A stretch of 64,000 bases of DNA from Polynucleobacter antarcticus (GTDB lineage: Bacteria; Pseudomonadota; Gammaproteobacteria; Burkholderiales; Burkholderiaceae): NCBI RefSeq assembly GCF_013307245.1, contig NZ_CP028941.1:1674001-1738000 (forward strand), in the 5' to 3' direction. Shown here in pieces: positions 18,247 to 28,352 of this stretch. The first letter of the stretch is position 1, and each line of letters opens with the position of its first letter. The position numbers were made by a program, and so were the translations under genes. The notes under the pieces were generated by a model that did no database searches, had not been told where the DNA came from, and worked only from the letters and a program-made list of their open reading frames with translations.

Positions 18247-19008
18247 ATGAATTCAGGCCCTCATAAGGTAGCTCTAGTTACAGGCGCTGGAACAGGTATC
18301 GGTAAAGCCGCAGCAAAAGCGCTTCTCAAAGGGGGCTTTAAGGTTGTGCTCACAGGCAGAAATCAGGATCGATTAAATAGTGCCATTCAAGACATTGGCG
18401 GGGACACTACAAATTGCCTAGCAATTTCCTGCGATGTGGGTAAGCCAGAGGCAGTAAAACATTTATTCTTAGAGATCCAAAAACAGTTTGGGCGTCTCGA
18501 TGTGCTCTTTAATAATGCTGGAATGGGAGCGCCCGCTATACCCATGGAGGAGCTCACCTACGAGCAGTGGATGAATGTTGTCAATGCGAATTTATGCGGT
18601 GCGTTTCTTTGCTCCCAAGAAGCGATCCGTATGATGAAAGCGCAATCACCCCAAGGCGGCAGAATTATCAATAATGGCTCAATCTCAGCTCATGCCCCCC
18701 GCCCGATGTCAGCACCTTATACGGCCACGAAACATGCCATCACGGGCCTCACTAAAGTCATCGCCTTAGATGGCCGCCCATTCAATATTGCGTGTGGTCA
18801 GATTGATATTGGTAATGCCGCAACGGAGATGACAGATCGTATGGCCGCTGGCATTATGCAGGCCGATCAATCGATTAAGGTGGAGCCCCGTATGGATGTA
18901 GATCATGTGGGTGAAGCTGTTTTGCACATGGCCCAACTGCCACTAGAGAGCAACATTCTCTCGATGACCATCATGGCAACCAACATGCCCTTTGTTGGTA
19001 GAGGATAG
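18247..19008 (+). CDS. SDR family oxidoreductase
   Basis: A 253-residue short-chain dehydrogenase. The NAD(P) motif is TGAGTGIG, followed by NNAG, the catalytic Ser region INNGSISAH and the Tyr-x3-Lys as YTATK. Arg in GRNQDR after strand 2 suggests NADPH preference. The substrate is not evident. It stands alone on the plus strand and converges on ccmI with a 19-base gap. Confidence 0.92.
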   Translation: MNSGPHKVALVTGAGTGIGKAAAKALLKGGFKVVLTGRNQDRLNSAIQDIGGDTTNCLAISCDVGKPEAVKHLFLEIQKQFGRLDVLFNNAGMGAPAIPMEELTYEQWMNVVNANLCGAFLCSQEAIRMMKAQSPQGGRIINNGSISAHAPRPMSAPYTATKHAITGLTKVIALDGRPFNIACGQIDIGNAATEMTDRMAAGIMQADQSIKVEPRMDVDHVGEAVLHMAQLPLESNILSMTIMATNMPFVGRG

Positions 19009-19027
19009 TTCATCGAGGATCGAGTAC

Positions 19028-20218
19028 TTAAGGTCTGACTTTATCCACTAGTAATAGGATATTGGAAGTGCCTACTTTGATTGTTTGAGGCTCTGAAATT
19101 AAGTCCCCAGACTCTGGTGCAGCCATACCTGTTTTAGAGATACGCACCTCTATAGATACCTCTGGCAATTGCGATATCAAGGCGGTGGGACTCATTGACA
19201 AAGAGTCATTGAGAACAAAGCTTATCGGAAAAGCTCCGGCAGCTACTCTTAAGACTGCTACTGGCATGCGCTCTCCGGGTTTGCGTGCAATCACCATTAA
19301 GGTATCACCCGCCTTTACGTTGGATTTCAGCTGAGGGCTAATATCGACTTGGCCACTCACTCCTTTATTACTTATTACCGGAGTACTCGCTGGCGCAAGA
19401 CCACCCTTTGCCCGCGCCTCGGCAATCGATGCAGTCAGCGCACGCGCCTCATCAGAATCCGCAGGTAACTGTTTAGCTAGTCGTTCCCAGGTTTGGACAG
19501 CTGCTTTGTAGTTCTGCGAGTCGAATGAAGCGGTTCCAGAAAGCCATAAAGCCAGTAAATTATTAGGATCTAGAGCCAGCGCTTTATTAATCAGCTCGAG
19601 GGGCTTACCGGCAAATTTTCCACCTGCATTGGCAGCGAGAGCATCTGCATAGTCAGCCAAAAATTGGGGATCTGAGTCAATGAAGGAACCTGCTCGGGCA
19701 TAGGCTTTTGCAGCATCCGCATTACGACCCAAAATCCGATAAGAGCGTGCCAACATCGCCCAGCCCTGAAGATTTTCAGGGTCTTTCTCCATTTTTGCCG
19801 CGAACTCATTCACCATTTTTTCAACCGATTCTTGACTCATGGGATTTGGTGAATTTTGCTCAGCGATCTGAAATGCGCCACCCCAAAGAAAATAAAAGAC
19901 GGCTGAAAGTGCTACTACAAAAATACCAACCCCAATCATGGTCTTTTTAGGGGATCTCAATACAGATAGATCATCCGCCTCATTCGTATCCTGAAAGAGG
20001 CGCTGACGCATTTCAGCATGAATCTGCTCATAACTAGCACTATCTACTACGCCAGATGTTCGATCAGACTCAAGCTTGTCGAGCTCTTCACGATAAATTG
20101 CGGTATTCATTTCGCGACGAGAAGTTTCTGATTTTTTATTAGCAAAAAAGAATGGTCGCAATAAGAAGGCTAGAACCAAAATTAATAAAGCAATGGCGGA
20201 GATTAAAAAACTAGTCAT
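19028..20218 (-). CDS. ccmI: Cytochrome c biogenesis protein CcmI
   Basis: A 396-residue protein with two N-terminal membrane helices joined by a cytoplasmic loop (CcmI-1: residues 1-115) and a periplasmic TPR domain (about 130-270: AWAMLARSYRILGRNADAAKAY and later repeats). A beta-rich C-terminal domain follows. CcmI holds apocytochrome c for haem ligation with CcmF and CcmH. The ATG at 20218 is preferred over one ten codons earlier. It overlaps the ccmH stop by eight bases and is preceded by GAAGG. Confidence 0.93.
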   Translation of the reverse strand: MTSFLISAIALLILVLAFLLRPFFFANKKSETSRREMNTAIYREELDKLESDRTSGVVDSASYEQIHAEMRQRLFQDTNEADDLSVLRSPKKTMIGVGIFVVALSAVFYFLWGGAFQIAEQNSPNPMSQESVEKMVNEFAAKMEKDPENLQGWAMLARSYRILGRNADAAKAYARAGSFIDSDPQFLADYADALAANAGGKFAGKPLELINKALALDPNNLLALWLSGTASFDSQNYKAAVQTWERLAKQLPADSDEARALTASIAEARAKGGLAPASTPVISNKGVSGQVDISPQLKSNVKAGDTLMVIARKPGERMPVAVLRVAAGAFPISFVLNDSLSMSPTALISQLPEVSIEVRISKTGMAAPESGDLISEPQTIKVGTSNILLLVDKVRP

Positions 20219-20711
20219 GGCTACCTTCAGTAGTACGGGATTTAGCACCCTTTAGTAATGCATCAATCCGGCGATTATCTTCATCGGATAGTTTCGTACT
20301 AGGTATGCTGAGATTTCTACGACGCAGATAAATCAGTAAACCCATAATGCCAACAAATAAAATAGCAAAGGGACCTATCCATAAAAGCCAAGTAATTGGC
20401 TTAACGGGTGGTCGATATAAAACAAAATCGCCATAACGATCCACCATGAAAGTCCGAATTTGCGCATCTGTCTTACCTGCAACGATCAGATTTCGAATCT
20501 CACGGCGTAAATCATTTGCTAAATCAGAACGTGAGCCTGCCAGTGATTCATTCTGACAAACTAAGCAACGCATTTCTGCTGAAATCTCAATCAAGCGCTG
20601 CTCAACAACAGGATCATCTGCTAAGGGTGCAGCATCTTTCGCCAAAACAAAATTGGACAAAGAAAGTACTGAAAATACAAAAAAGAAGGTAACGGACAAG
20701 CGCTTCAACAT
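20211..20711 (-). CDS. ccmH: Cytochrome c biogenesis protein CcmH (CycL)
   Basis: A 166-residue protein with a signal-type N-terminus (residues 1-24), the redox motif LVCQNESLAGS in the periplasmic three-helix domain, and a membrane anchor near residues 105-128. CcmH keeps the haem-binding cysteines of apocytochrome reduced. Its start touches the ccmG stop, as expected in a ccm operon. Confidence 0.95.
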   Translation of the reverse strand: MLKRLSVTFFFVFSVLSLSNFVLAKDAAPLADDPVVEQRLIEISAEMRCLVCQNESLAGSRSDLANDLRREIRNLIVAGKTDAQIRTFMVDRYGDFVLYRPPVKPITWLLWIGPFAILFVGIMGLLIYLRRRNLSIPSTKLSDEDNRRIDALLKGAKSRTTEGSHD

Positions 20712-21236
20712 TATTTAAGCTCAGCTATTAAAGGGATAATTTTTTGATTGAGTATTTGCATAGTGATGGGGCCAGTATATTTAAACCGAATAATCCCAGT
20801 CTTATCTATCACGTAGGTTTCTGGAACGCCGTACACACCATAATCAATGCCTACTCGACCATTACCATCAAATACAGAAAGTGTATAAGGATCGCCAAAG
20901 CGTGCGAGCATCAGCAATCCATCATCACGCTTATCTTTGTAATCCAAGCCAATGAGAGGAGCTATCTTTAATTTACCCAGCTCGACTAAAACAGGATGCT
21001 CATCACGACAAGCAGCGCACCAGGAAGCCCAGACGTTCAGAATCCAAGGTTGCCCCTTCAAACTTTCTGGAGAAAAAGATTTTTTGGGATCTGCCAGTTG
21101 CGGTAATTCAAAAGCGGGGGCAGGCTTTCCAATCAAGGGGGGATGGCACATCCTGCGGATTTCGATCTAAACCAACCGCTAAAAATCCAACCAGCACTAC
21201 AAATAAAAGAAGTGGAATTAAAAACTTGGCTTTCAT
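20711..21236 (-). pseudogene. ccmG: CcmG (DsbE) thiol:disulfide interchange protein, split by a one-base frameshift
   Basis: The thioredoxin domain (residues from PLIGKPAPAFELPQL, active site WCAAC) reads from 21151 down to 20711. The membrane anchor reads in another frame from an ATG at 21236 that overlaps the ccmF stop (ATGA) and gives [21 protein letters not shown]. The frames meet at a run of six G on the plus strand (21137-21142). With five, the product would read VPSPLIGKPAPAF and have about 174 residues, normal for CcmG. As given, translation from the anchor stops shortly after the run. This may be a sequencing error, a true mutation, or slippage. CcmG reduces apocytochrome c thiols. 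Confidence 0.88.
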
Positions 21237-23152
21237 GCAGTAGATTTTCGCAGCTTCATGCGGTAGCGCTTATCAGACATTGCCAATAGGCCACCAAGCG
21301 CCATAAATAGGCAGCCACCCCAAATCCAATCGACAAACGGTTTGTAGTACACCCTCACTGCCCAAGCCTTATCTTCAAGCTCTTCGCCCAAAGAGACATA
21401 AATATCTCGTGTAAGACCCACATCAATGGCAGCCTCAGTCATAGGCATCGTAGAAGAAAAATAATTACGCTTTTCTGGATACATAGTGGTCTCGACTTGA
21501 CCATTTTTTATGAGTAAAAAAGTGCCTTGTACTGCCTTGTAATTCGGTCCAGGAACTGACTTAACACCTTCTAACTGAATCTGGTATCCACCCACACTCA
21601 CGGTTTCACCAGGCAACATACGAACATCCTTCTCTTCCTCGTAAGCACCTACCATCGTGACACCAATCACAAAGACAGCGATGCCTAGATGCGCAACTTG
21701 CATCCCCATAAATGAACGCGTAGGCTTGCCTGCTTTTGCCTGACGAATGATTTGCATGACGCCCGAGGCTATCACCCAAAAAGCGAGTAAGAAGCCCATG
21801 CTACTGAGCCAGGTAAATTCGCCCATCACCATCGGAATCAAGATAGCAGCGGATACAGCCACAAGCGCAGCAATCCATAGGCGCTTAATCACTGCGACTA
21901 AATTAGAGCCCTTCCAGCTCGTCCATGGACCGATACCCATCAATACCAGTAAGGGTGACATGATCGGCACGAAGACACTATTAAAGTAGGGAGGGCCAAC
22001 TGAAATCTTCCCTAAATGCAGGGCATCAATTAATAAAGGATAGAGCGTACCTAGCAAAATAGAAGCACCTGCCACCACTAAGAAAACATTACCCAACAAA
22101 ATAAATGTTTCTCTTGAAGTTAAGCTGAACTTACCACCCATCGTACTTTTAGGAGCACGCCATGCGTACAACACTAAAGATGAACCCACCACGAGGACGA
22201 GGAAAATCAAGATAAATACGCCGCGCGCAGGATCGGTGGCAAAGGCATGCACAGAAGTCAGGACACCGGAGCGCACTAAAAATGTTCCAAGGAGTGATAG
22301 TGAGAATGCTGTGATCGCTAGCAAGACCGTCCAGCTCTTAAAGCCGCCACGCTTCTCAGTCACGGATAAAGAGTGTAGGAGCGCGGTACCCACCAGCCAT
22401 GGAATGAAGGAGGCATTCTCTACCGGATCCCAGAACCACCAACCACCCCAACCCAGCTCGTAATAAGCCCACCAAGATCCGAGTGCAATGCCTAGGGTTA
22501 AGAAGACCCAAGCTGCGGTTGTCCAAGGACGTGACCAACGCGCCCAAGCTGCATCTAACCTACCGGAGAGCAGTGAGGCGATTGCAAATGCAAATGCTAC
22601 TGAGAAACCCACATAACCCATATACAACATCGGAGGATGAAAGATCAGACCTGGATCTTGCAGGAGGGGGTTTAAAGAGCGCCCGTCTTGCGCTGCAGGC
22701 AATAGTCTTTCAAAGGGATTGGAGGTGGCTACGACAAATAACAGTAAGCCTGTGATCACAAGGCCTAATACACCAATCACCCGTGCAACCATAAATTCAT
22801 CTAAGGACTTAGAAAGCTGCGCCACTAAAAATGTCCAGGTAGCCATCAAAAATACCCACAGCAATAAGGAGCCTTCATGACCTCCCCACACAGCCGATAA
22901 ACGATATATCACCGGCAACAAGGAATTTGAATGCTCTGCTACATATAAAACAGAGAAGTCATTGACATAAAAACTCCATGTCAGGACTAAAAAAGCAATG
23001 GCTAGAAGTAAAAACACGGTTTGCGCCGCGGGCCTTGCCAGCATCAGCCACTCACGACGACCTTGGTGGGCGCCAACCAAGGGTAGCACCCCTTGCACCA
23101 TCGCGATACATAAAGCAAGAATTAATGCATAGTGGCCAAATTCAGGAATCAT
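21233..23152 (-). CDS. ccmF: Haem lyase subunit CcmF
   Basis: A 639-residue multi-span protein of the cytochrome c maturation system. The tryptophan-rich haem-handling loop is visible as [19 protein letters not shown], and [19 protein letters not shown] precedes it. CcmF joins haem from holo-CcmE to apocytochrome c with CcmH and CcmI. Four-base overlaps with ccmE upstream and ccmG downstream show translational coupling. Confidence 0.96.
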   Translation of the reverse strand: MIPEFGHYALILALCIAMVQGVLPLVGAHQGRREWLMLARPAAQTVFLLLAIAFLVLTWSFYVNDFSVLYVAEHSNSLLPVIYRLSAVWGGHEGSLLLWVFLMATWTFLVAQLSKSLDEFMVARVIGVLGLVITGLLLFVVATSNPFERLLPAAQDGRSLNPLLQDPGLIFHPPMLYMGYVGFSVAFAFAIASLLSGRLDAAWARWSRPWTTAAWVFLTLGIALGSWWAYYELGWGGWWFWDPVENASFIPWLVGTALLHSLSVTEKRGGFKSWTVLLAITAFSLSLLGTFLVRSGVLTSVHAFATDPARGVFILIFLVLVVGSSLVLYAWRAPKSTMGGKFSLTSRETFILLGNVFLVVAGASILLGTLYPLLIDALHLGKISVGPPYFNSVFVPIMSPLLVLMGIGPWTSWKGSNLVAVIKRLWIAALVAVSAAILIPMVMGEFTWLSSMGFLLAFWVIASGVMQIIRQAKAGKPTRSFMGMQVAHLGIAVFVIGVTMVGAYEEEKDVRMLPGETVSVGGYQIQLEGVKSVPGPNYKAVQGTFLLIKNGQVETTMYPEKRNYFSSTMPMTEAAIDVGLTRDIYVSLGEELEDKAWAVRVYYKPFVDWIWGGCLFMALGGLLAMSDKRYRMKLRKSTA

Positions 23153-23589
23153 TTTTTACTTCCATTTTTTTGTGCTTGATCGAGGGCATGCTGTGCCTCT
23201 GGTGGCATATAGTTTTCATCATGCTTTGCTAATACTTCGCTAGCAATAAACTTTCCGTCGCTATTTAAACGACCCTGAGCTACCGCGCCCTTCCCTTCCT
23301 TGAATAAATCCGGAAGAATGCCGGTATAGGCCACAGGGATGTCTTTGACCATATCTGTGATCACAAAGTTCACTGTTAAGTTATCGCGTTTCACAGAACC
23401 TTCTTTAACCATGCCGCCAATTCGAAAGGCTTGGCCTTGGGGTGATTTACCTGCGGCCACTTCGCTAGGGGTGACAAACAGCGCGATATTGCTATTGAGC
23501 GCATTCAAGATCAATGTGACTGCTAATCCGATGGCAATGAGTGCGCCAATAATAATGACTACTCTTTTATATCTGGGTTTTAAAGTCAC
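23149..23589 (-). CDS. ccmE: Haem chaperone CcmE
   Basis: A 146-residue periplasmic protein anchored by one N-terminal helix (residues 11-31). The haem-attaching motif HDENY ([13 protein letters not shown], near residue 125) contains the covalent His and the following Tyr. The Lys/Ser-rich tail is typical. It receives haem from CcmC/D and passes it to CcmF. Confidence 0.96.
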   Translation of the reverse strand: MTLKPRYKRVVIIIGALIAIGLAVTLILNALNSNIALFVTPSEVAAGKSPQGQAFRIGGMVKEGSVKRDNLTVNFVITDMVKDIPVAYTGILPDLFKEGKGAVAQGRLNSDGKFIASEVLAKHDENYMPPEAQHALDQAQKNGSKK

Positions 23590-23774
23590 TTCCGAACCTC
23601 TTGATCAAACTGATCTGCTACTGCTTCGCGTCGCAGCCTCTTGATAATCGATTGATGGCGAGCACGCACCGCCAAAGTATCTAAGGTTAGCACTAATAGG
23701 CCAACACCAAAACTGCACCAAACATACAGCGCGTAACCACCCATCGCGAAGAATTCAGCGGGGCTATTCCACAT
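23586..23774 (-). CDS. ccmD: Haem exporter protein CcmD
   Basis: A 62-residue protein with one membrane helix (about residues 16-35; [19 protein letters not shown]) and a basic C-terminal tail, the usual CcmD layout. It lies between ccmC and ccmE, overlapping ccmE by four bases and ccmC by one. CcmD helps release haem-loaded CcmE from CcmABCD. Confidence 0.9.
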   Translation of the reverse strand: MWNSPAEFFAMGGYALYVWCSFGVGLLVLTLDTLAVRARHQSIIKRLRREAVADQFDQEVRK

Positions 23775-24544
23775 TATTGATTCACCTCTTTTAACTGTTT
23801 AACCCAGTCAGTATGGGCCTCACGCTCCAAAATGATGGCCCGGACACGCATTAACCCTACTGCGACTGAGTACATCCAACAACATAGGGTCATGATGAGC
23901 ATTCCCCATAGCATTGTTTGAGCCATTGAAGGCGCCTTAGTCAAAGAAACTGAGGCTCCTTGATGCAAGGTATTCCACCACTTCACTGAAAAGTAAATAA
24001 TAGGGATATTGATGACGCCCACTAGGGCCAAAATTGCGCCTGCCTTGTCTGCACGACGAGGATTATCAATAGAGGCTTTCAGCGCAATAAAACCTAAATA
24101 CAAAAATAAGAGAATTAATTCAGAAGTTAAGCGCGCATCCCATACCCACCAGGTACCCCACATCGGCTTACCCCAAAATGCCCCTGTCCATAAAGAGAGG
24201 AAAGCCATCCAAGCACCAATTGGGGCTAAGGCTTCTGCCATCATCGCGGGTAGGCGCGCATTAAATACCAAGCCTATTCCAGCCCAAGCCGCCATCACTA
24301 AATAAATCAGCATGGACATCCATGAGACCGGCACATGAATAAAAATAATGCGGTAACCCTGGCCTTGTACGGCATCTACTGGCGCAATAAAAAAGCTAAT
24401 CCATAGGCCAATGACGCCAAAAATAATCGTGAGCGCCCAAAACCACGGAATCATTTTTCCAGCCAATGGATAAAAGGTACTGGGACTCGAAAATCGAAAC
24501 CAGTTCACTCCAGAATTTGTGGTGCTGTTATTTACATTATTCAT
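23774..24544 (-). CDS. ccmC: Haem ABC transporter permease CcmC
   Basis: A 256-residue six-helix protein with the haem-handling motif WGTWWVWDARLTSELILL and flanking His ligands (FIHVPVSWMS and NTLHQGASV). CcmC loads haem onto CcmE. It overlaps ccmB by four bases. Confidence 0.96.
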   Translation of the reverse strand: MNNVNNSTTNSGVNWFRFSSPSTFYPLAGKMIPWFWALTIIFGVIGLWISFFIAPVDAVQGQGYRIIFIHVPVSWMSMLIYLVMAAWAGIGLVFNARLPAMMAEALAPIGAWMAFLSLWTGAFWGKPMWGTWWVWDARLTSELILLFLYLGFIALKASIDNPRRADKAGAILALVGVINIPIIYFSVKWWNTLHQGASVSLTKAPSMAQTMLWGMLIMTLCCWMYSVAVGLMRVRAIILEREAHTDWVKQLKEVNQ

Positions 24545-25206
24545 TCAATTGCAATCTTTACAGCAGTAGCGCTCACCCAAGGTACAAACGCAAACGCCAA
24601 AATAAATAAAGCACCCAGTAAAGAAAAGTGCCCTGAAATATCTAAACCAACACTACTCGCATACACAGCGCCCGCACCAAAAATGAGTACCGGAATGTAG
24701 AGCGGCAAAATGATCAAACTCATCAGCACGCTACCACCTCTCACCCCCAAGGTTAAGGCTGCCCCAATCGAGCCTAGCAATGATAAAACAGGTGTGCCTA
24801 ACAAGAGGCCTGCCATCAGGATTTTGAGGGATTCAAAGTCCAAATCAAACTGAATACCAATCACAGGGGCCAATAAAACCAAGGGCAAGCCACAAACTAG
24901 CCAATGGGCCACTACCTTACCAAGGACCAGCACCGTTAAAGAATTCGGCGACAACACTAGCTGCTCCAGCGTGCCGTCGGCATAATCCGCTGCAAACATG
25001 CGCTGTAAACCCAGCAAAGTCGATAGCAAGGCTGCCACCCAAATCACACCTGGGGCAATCTTTTTCAGCAAGGCAGGTTCAGCACCAATGCCTAGTGGAA
25101 ATAAGCTGGTCACAATGACAAAGAAAAACAACGCTGTTAAGACTTCACTTTTACGACGCATCACCAGCAATAAGTCGCGTTGCACAATCGCAATAAAGGC
25201 ATTCAT
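24541..25206 (-). CDS. ccmB: Haem exporter permease CcmB
   Basis: A 221-residue protein with about six membrane helices, beginning MNAFIAIVQRDLLLVMRRKSE and containing FAADYADGTLEQLVLSP, typical of CcmB. With CcmA it forms an ABC complex that uses ATP to free holo-CcmE. It overlaps ccmA and ccmC by four bases each. Confidence 0.95.
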   Translation of the reverse strand: MNAFIAIVQRDLLLVMRRKSEVLTALFFFVIVTSLFPLGIGAEPALLKKIAPGVIWVAALLSTLLGLQRMFAADYADGTLEQLVLSPNSLTVLVLGKVVAHWLVCGLPLVLLAPVIGIQFDLDFESLKILMAGLLLGTPVLSLLGSIGAALTLGVRGGSVLMSLIILPLYIPVLIFGAGAVYASSVGLDISGHFSLLGALFILAFAFVPWVSATAVKIAIE

Positions 25207-25865
25207 AAATCTAATACCTTCATATTCGCAATAGCCAGAGCTTGATGACTAGTTAATATCACCATTCCATTGCTCTTGAGGTGATCCACGATCAACTGCT
25301 CTAATTCTTGAACTGCTGTGGCATCCAAAGCATTGAAAGGCTCATCTAATATCCATAGTTGAGCATGTCTTGTTACCATGCGTGCCATTAAGACCCGTTT
25401 TTTCTGACCTGCAGATAAGCAATACACCGGCAAATCTTCGCGCCCCTTTAAACCAAAGCGCCGTAGGGCTATTACAGCATCTTCATCCGTCAGCGCAATA
25501 CCATCGATGCCCGCATACATTCGTAGATTCTCAAGAGCCGTCAGGTCCTCTTTAAGCGCATCACGATGACCTAAAAATAGTAATTTTTGGCGGTAACCCT
25601 GCGCTTCCTGATGAATGGATCTTCCTGCCCAGAGAATATCTCCAGACTCGGGCGAAGCGAGTCCACTCAATAAGCGCAGCAGGCTTGTTTTACCGACCCC
25701 ATTTTCCCCACGCACATGCCAACATTCCCCTGCAAAGACTTGCAAGCTGAGGCTCGAAAATAATTTCCGCTCACCGCGCACACAGACAAGTGCATTAGCC
25801 TCTAGTAGTGGCTGGGTAGAGCTCGGAAAGGTGGAGATAGTGGCTGTCATGAAAGGAAATGGCAT
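25203..25865 (-). CDS. ccmA: Cytochrome c biogenesis ATP-binding protein CcmA
   Basis: A 220-residue ABC ATPase. Walker A is GENGVGKTSLL, the signature is LSAGQKKRV, Walker B is LWILDEPFNALD, and the switch His is in ILTSHQ. It is the first gene of the ccm operon. The start could be the ATG at 25865 or one five codons later (MTATIST); neither has a clear ribosome site. Confidence 0.95.
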   Translation of the reverse strand: MPFPFMTATISTFPSSTQPLLEANALVCVRGERKLFSSLSLQVFAGECWHVRGENGVGKTSLLRLLSGLASPESGDILWAGRSIHQEAQGYRQKLLFLGHRDALKEDLTALENLRMYAGIDGIALTDEDAVIALRRFGLKGREDLPVYCLSAGQKKRVLMARMVTRHAQLWILDEPFNALDATAVQELEQLIVDHLKSNGMVILTSHQALAIANMKVLDL

Positions 25866-26045
25866 GCATCAAGCCGCCAAGGGTATTGTCCAAGAGCCCT
25901 TGGGGACTGTCAAACGACCCAAAACCCGAAATATCAATAATTCCTATTTATATCAATGACTTATGTAATTATGGGAATAGGGTCTGAGGAAATAATTACA
26001 ACTAAGCCGCGCTAAAACGAGCCTTTTGATGAGATCACCGATTTT

Positions 26046-26780
26046 CTAAGATCTGCGAGCAACCGAAAGGCCCTGCACTTGGTATTTTTCAATCAAGCTG
26101 GCGACCATGCCATTGCTGGTGAAATCGGCGACGCAGTCACTCAAAAATGCGATGGCCTCGAGATGAGATTTTTGAGTGGCGATCGCCTGTTGGATGCCAG
26201 TAAATTGGCCATTCAAAATACGTGAACCAGGTATCTTTTGAGCCACAGACACTAGGCCTGTTTTTAAGCCGGCTAAGGCATCTAATTTTTCGCGTTCAAA
26301 AAGCAAATTGCTCGCTTGCACACTATCAGCATGAACCAAACTAGCATGCTGTAGATTACGCTGTAACCAAAGGTCATAGGCACTATTTTGAAAAGAGGCA
26401 ATCCGCACCCCCACTTGATCGACTTGCGCAATATCCGTAATCGGAGAACCCGCAGGCACTAGGTAGCTGGCTTCTAGTTCAACATAGGCAGGTGTGAAGG
26501 TCACTTTTTGAGCACGCGCAGGATCGGATCCCACCAAGGCAATTCCACATCGCCCACTCGCTGCAGACTCTACTACTTCATCTTGAGTCTTCAAGCCAAA
26601 TAGCTCCAGCTCTACGCCAAGCTCTTGTGCAATTGCTCGACACATGTCTGGCGCAATCCCTGTGGGCTCACCAGAAGCAGTGCTTCCCGTTACTAATAAG
26701 AAATTACCTGCATAGACTGAGGCAGAAAGAATGCCGCGAGGCGCTAATTGCGCCATGACCTGCGGTGATATTAAACGCAT
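26046..26780 (-). CDS. Solute-binding-type protein (SBP_bac_3 fold) without signal peptide
   Basis: A 244-residue protein with the two-lobe amino-acid binding fold: GEPTGIAPDMCRAIAQELG near residue 40, then SGRCGIALVGSDPARAQ and a C-terminal lobe. Starting at MRLISPQVMAQLAPRG (GGGGG 7 bases upstream), no hydrophobic signal is present, so it may stay in the cytoplasm. The upstream frame lies inside the qor-type gene and also gives no signal. No permease or ATPase is nearby. The family is often annotated as transporter receptor, which is doubtful here. Confidence 0.8.
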   Translation of the reverse strand: MRLISPQVMAQLAPRGILSASVYAGNFLLVTGSTASGEPTGIAPDMCRAIAQELGVELELFGLKTQDEVVESAASGRCGIALVGSDPARAQKVTFTPAYVELEASYLVPAGSPITDIAQVDQVGVRIASFQNSAYDLWLQRNLQHASLVHADSVQASNLLFEREKLDALAGLKTGLVSVAQKIPGSRILNGQFTGIQQAIATQKSHLEAIAFLSDCVADFTSNGMVASLIEKYQVQGLSVARRS

Positions 26781-26796
26781 GCTCAAGCCCCCATTA

Positions 26797-27777
26797 TTAA
26801 GGCGTGATGATGATAGCTCCAGCAATCTTTCTACTCTCTGCAGCCTTATGTGCTTCTGCAGCTTGCTCTAGAGAAAATTTAGCCCCAATCTTCACTTTCA
26901 CTCTACCTTGTGAGATAGCCTCAAATACTGCACGGGCGTTTTCTTGAAGTAATTCTGGAGTAGCGTTGTGCGGAAACACTGAGGGTCTTGTTAAGTAGAG
27001 GCAGCCTTTTTTATTTAAAATCTCTGGCTGAATTTCTGGAGCTGGGCCTGAGGCTGCACCAAACAATGCAACCATGCCAAAGGGTGCCGTGCAATCAAGC
27101 GATCCCAAGAAGGTAGTCTTGGCAACAGAGTCATACACCACATTCGCTTTGCGACCACCAGTCGCCTTCAAAAATGATTCGACCCAGTCTGGCTTCGAGT
27201 AATCCACTACAGCGTCACAACCCGCTTCCTTCGCTACAGCGACTTTCGCTTCTGAGCCCACAGATCCGACTACAAAAGCACCCAGAGATTTTGCCCAGCC
27301 CGCTAAAATTTGACCAACACCACCAGCGGCAGCATGCACCAACACGACATCACCAGACTTCACTTTATAAGTTTTTTGAATCAGGTATTGCGCAGTCATT
27401 GCTTTAAAGAACACTGCAGCAGCCACTTCGTCAGAAATATCGTCTGGAACGGAAACCAACTTATCAATAGCTACATTACGTGCACTGGCATAGGCGCCAA
27501 TACCGGCATTCATGTACATGACGCGATCGCCCAACTTAAAACGGGTCACACCCTCACCCAGCGCCTCAACCACACCAACAGCCTCATGACCTAAACCCGT
27601 CGGCAACTCTAATGGGTAATAACCAGAGCGCTGATACACATCAATAAAATTAAATCCCATCGCGGTTTGACGCAATTGCACCTCGCCCTTAGCGGGCGTA
27701 GGCAACTCTTTATCAATTAATTGAATCACATCGGCATCACCGAGTGCTGAAAGACTAACAATTCGAGCAGTTGTCAC
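26797..27777 (-). CDS. qor: NADPH:quinone oxidoreductase (zinc-less MDR family)
   Basis: A 326-residue medium-chain reductase. The nucleotide-binding motif is AAAGGVGQIL (about residue 150), and the N-terminal YQRSGYYPLELPTGLGHEAVG is typical of QOR. No structural zinc cysteines are seen. QOR enzymes reduce quinones or enones with NADPH. It shares a strand with the downstream binding-type gene, 16 bases apart. Confidence 0.92.
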   Translation of the reverse strand: MTTARIVSLSALGDADVIQLIDKELPTPAKGEVQLRQTAMGFNFIDVYQRSGYYPLELPTGLGHEAVGVVEALGEGVTRFKLGDRVMYMNAGIGAYASARNVAIDKLVSVPDDISDEVAAAVFFKAMTAQYLIQKTYKVKSGDVVLVHAAAGGVGQILAGWAKSLGAFVVGSVGSEAKVAVAKEAGCDAVVDYSKPDWVESFLKATGGRKANVVYDSVAKTTFLGSLDCTAPFGMVALFGAASGPAPEIQPEILNKKGCLYLTRPSVFPHNATPELLQENARAVFEAISQGRVKVKIGAKFSLEQAAEAHKAAESRKIAGAIIITP

Positions 27778-27803
27778 TTTGACCTTATTTTTTAAACAGA
27801 AAT

Positions 27804-28256
27804 TTATATTACGGTGAGCGAAGAAGAAGGTACTTCATCGTCTTCTACTATAGCCCAGGTGCTATCGCCTAACTTTTTCACAGCCATGGAGTAGGTCCAT
27901 GCATCGGGAATGCCACAGCTCCATTGATCGGGTCCATTCTGAATCAATAAATTGACGCCATTGCGATTATCAAAGTAGAGGTGATACACCTTGCCATGAA
28001 TAGGATTGAAGCCAAATTTAGCACTATGCACCATTTCCGTTGCATCTAATCTTGCTTGGAGTGAACGCGCTTGCTTCATTAGTACTTCAGCTTGCTCCAT
28101 GATGCGGTCATATTCCAGCTTGGCATTTTGACGTGCAACATTGACTGCCTTATCTTTTTCTTCCGTCACTTTAATCGGCGCAAAGACAGGTGCACCCACT
28201 TCCATGGGGTACTCAATACTGGCGTGTCTTGCTGGATCCTTGTCTTCTATTCTCAT
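27804..28256 (-). CDS. DUF2452 domain protein
   Basis: A 150-residue soluble protein with a central helical stretch (about residues 40-75) and the DUF2452 marks: GKVYHLYFDNRNGVNLL, WSCGIPDAWTYSMAVKKLGDSTWA. Its function is unknown. It is upstream of the quinone oxidoreductase on the same strand, 26 bases away. Confidence 0.87.
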   Translation of the reverse strand: MRIEDKDPARHASIEYPMEVGAPVFAPIKVTEEKDKAVNVARQNAKLEYDRIMEQAEVLMKQARSLQARLDATEMVHSAKFGFNPIHGKVYHLYFDNRNGVNLLIQNGPDQWSCGIPDAWTYSMAVKKLGDSTWAIVEDDEVPSSSLTVI

Positions 28257-28352
28257 GACGGTTTCTTATTCACACTCTTTAAGGGGTTGATTCATTTAGC
28301 GAAAGTGTGACACAAAACCAGAAAATGCGTCATTTCAAGGGCCCAGAGTGGG

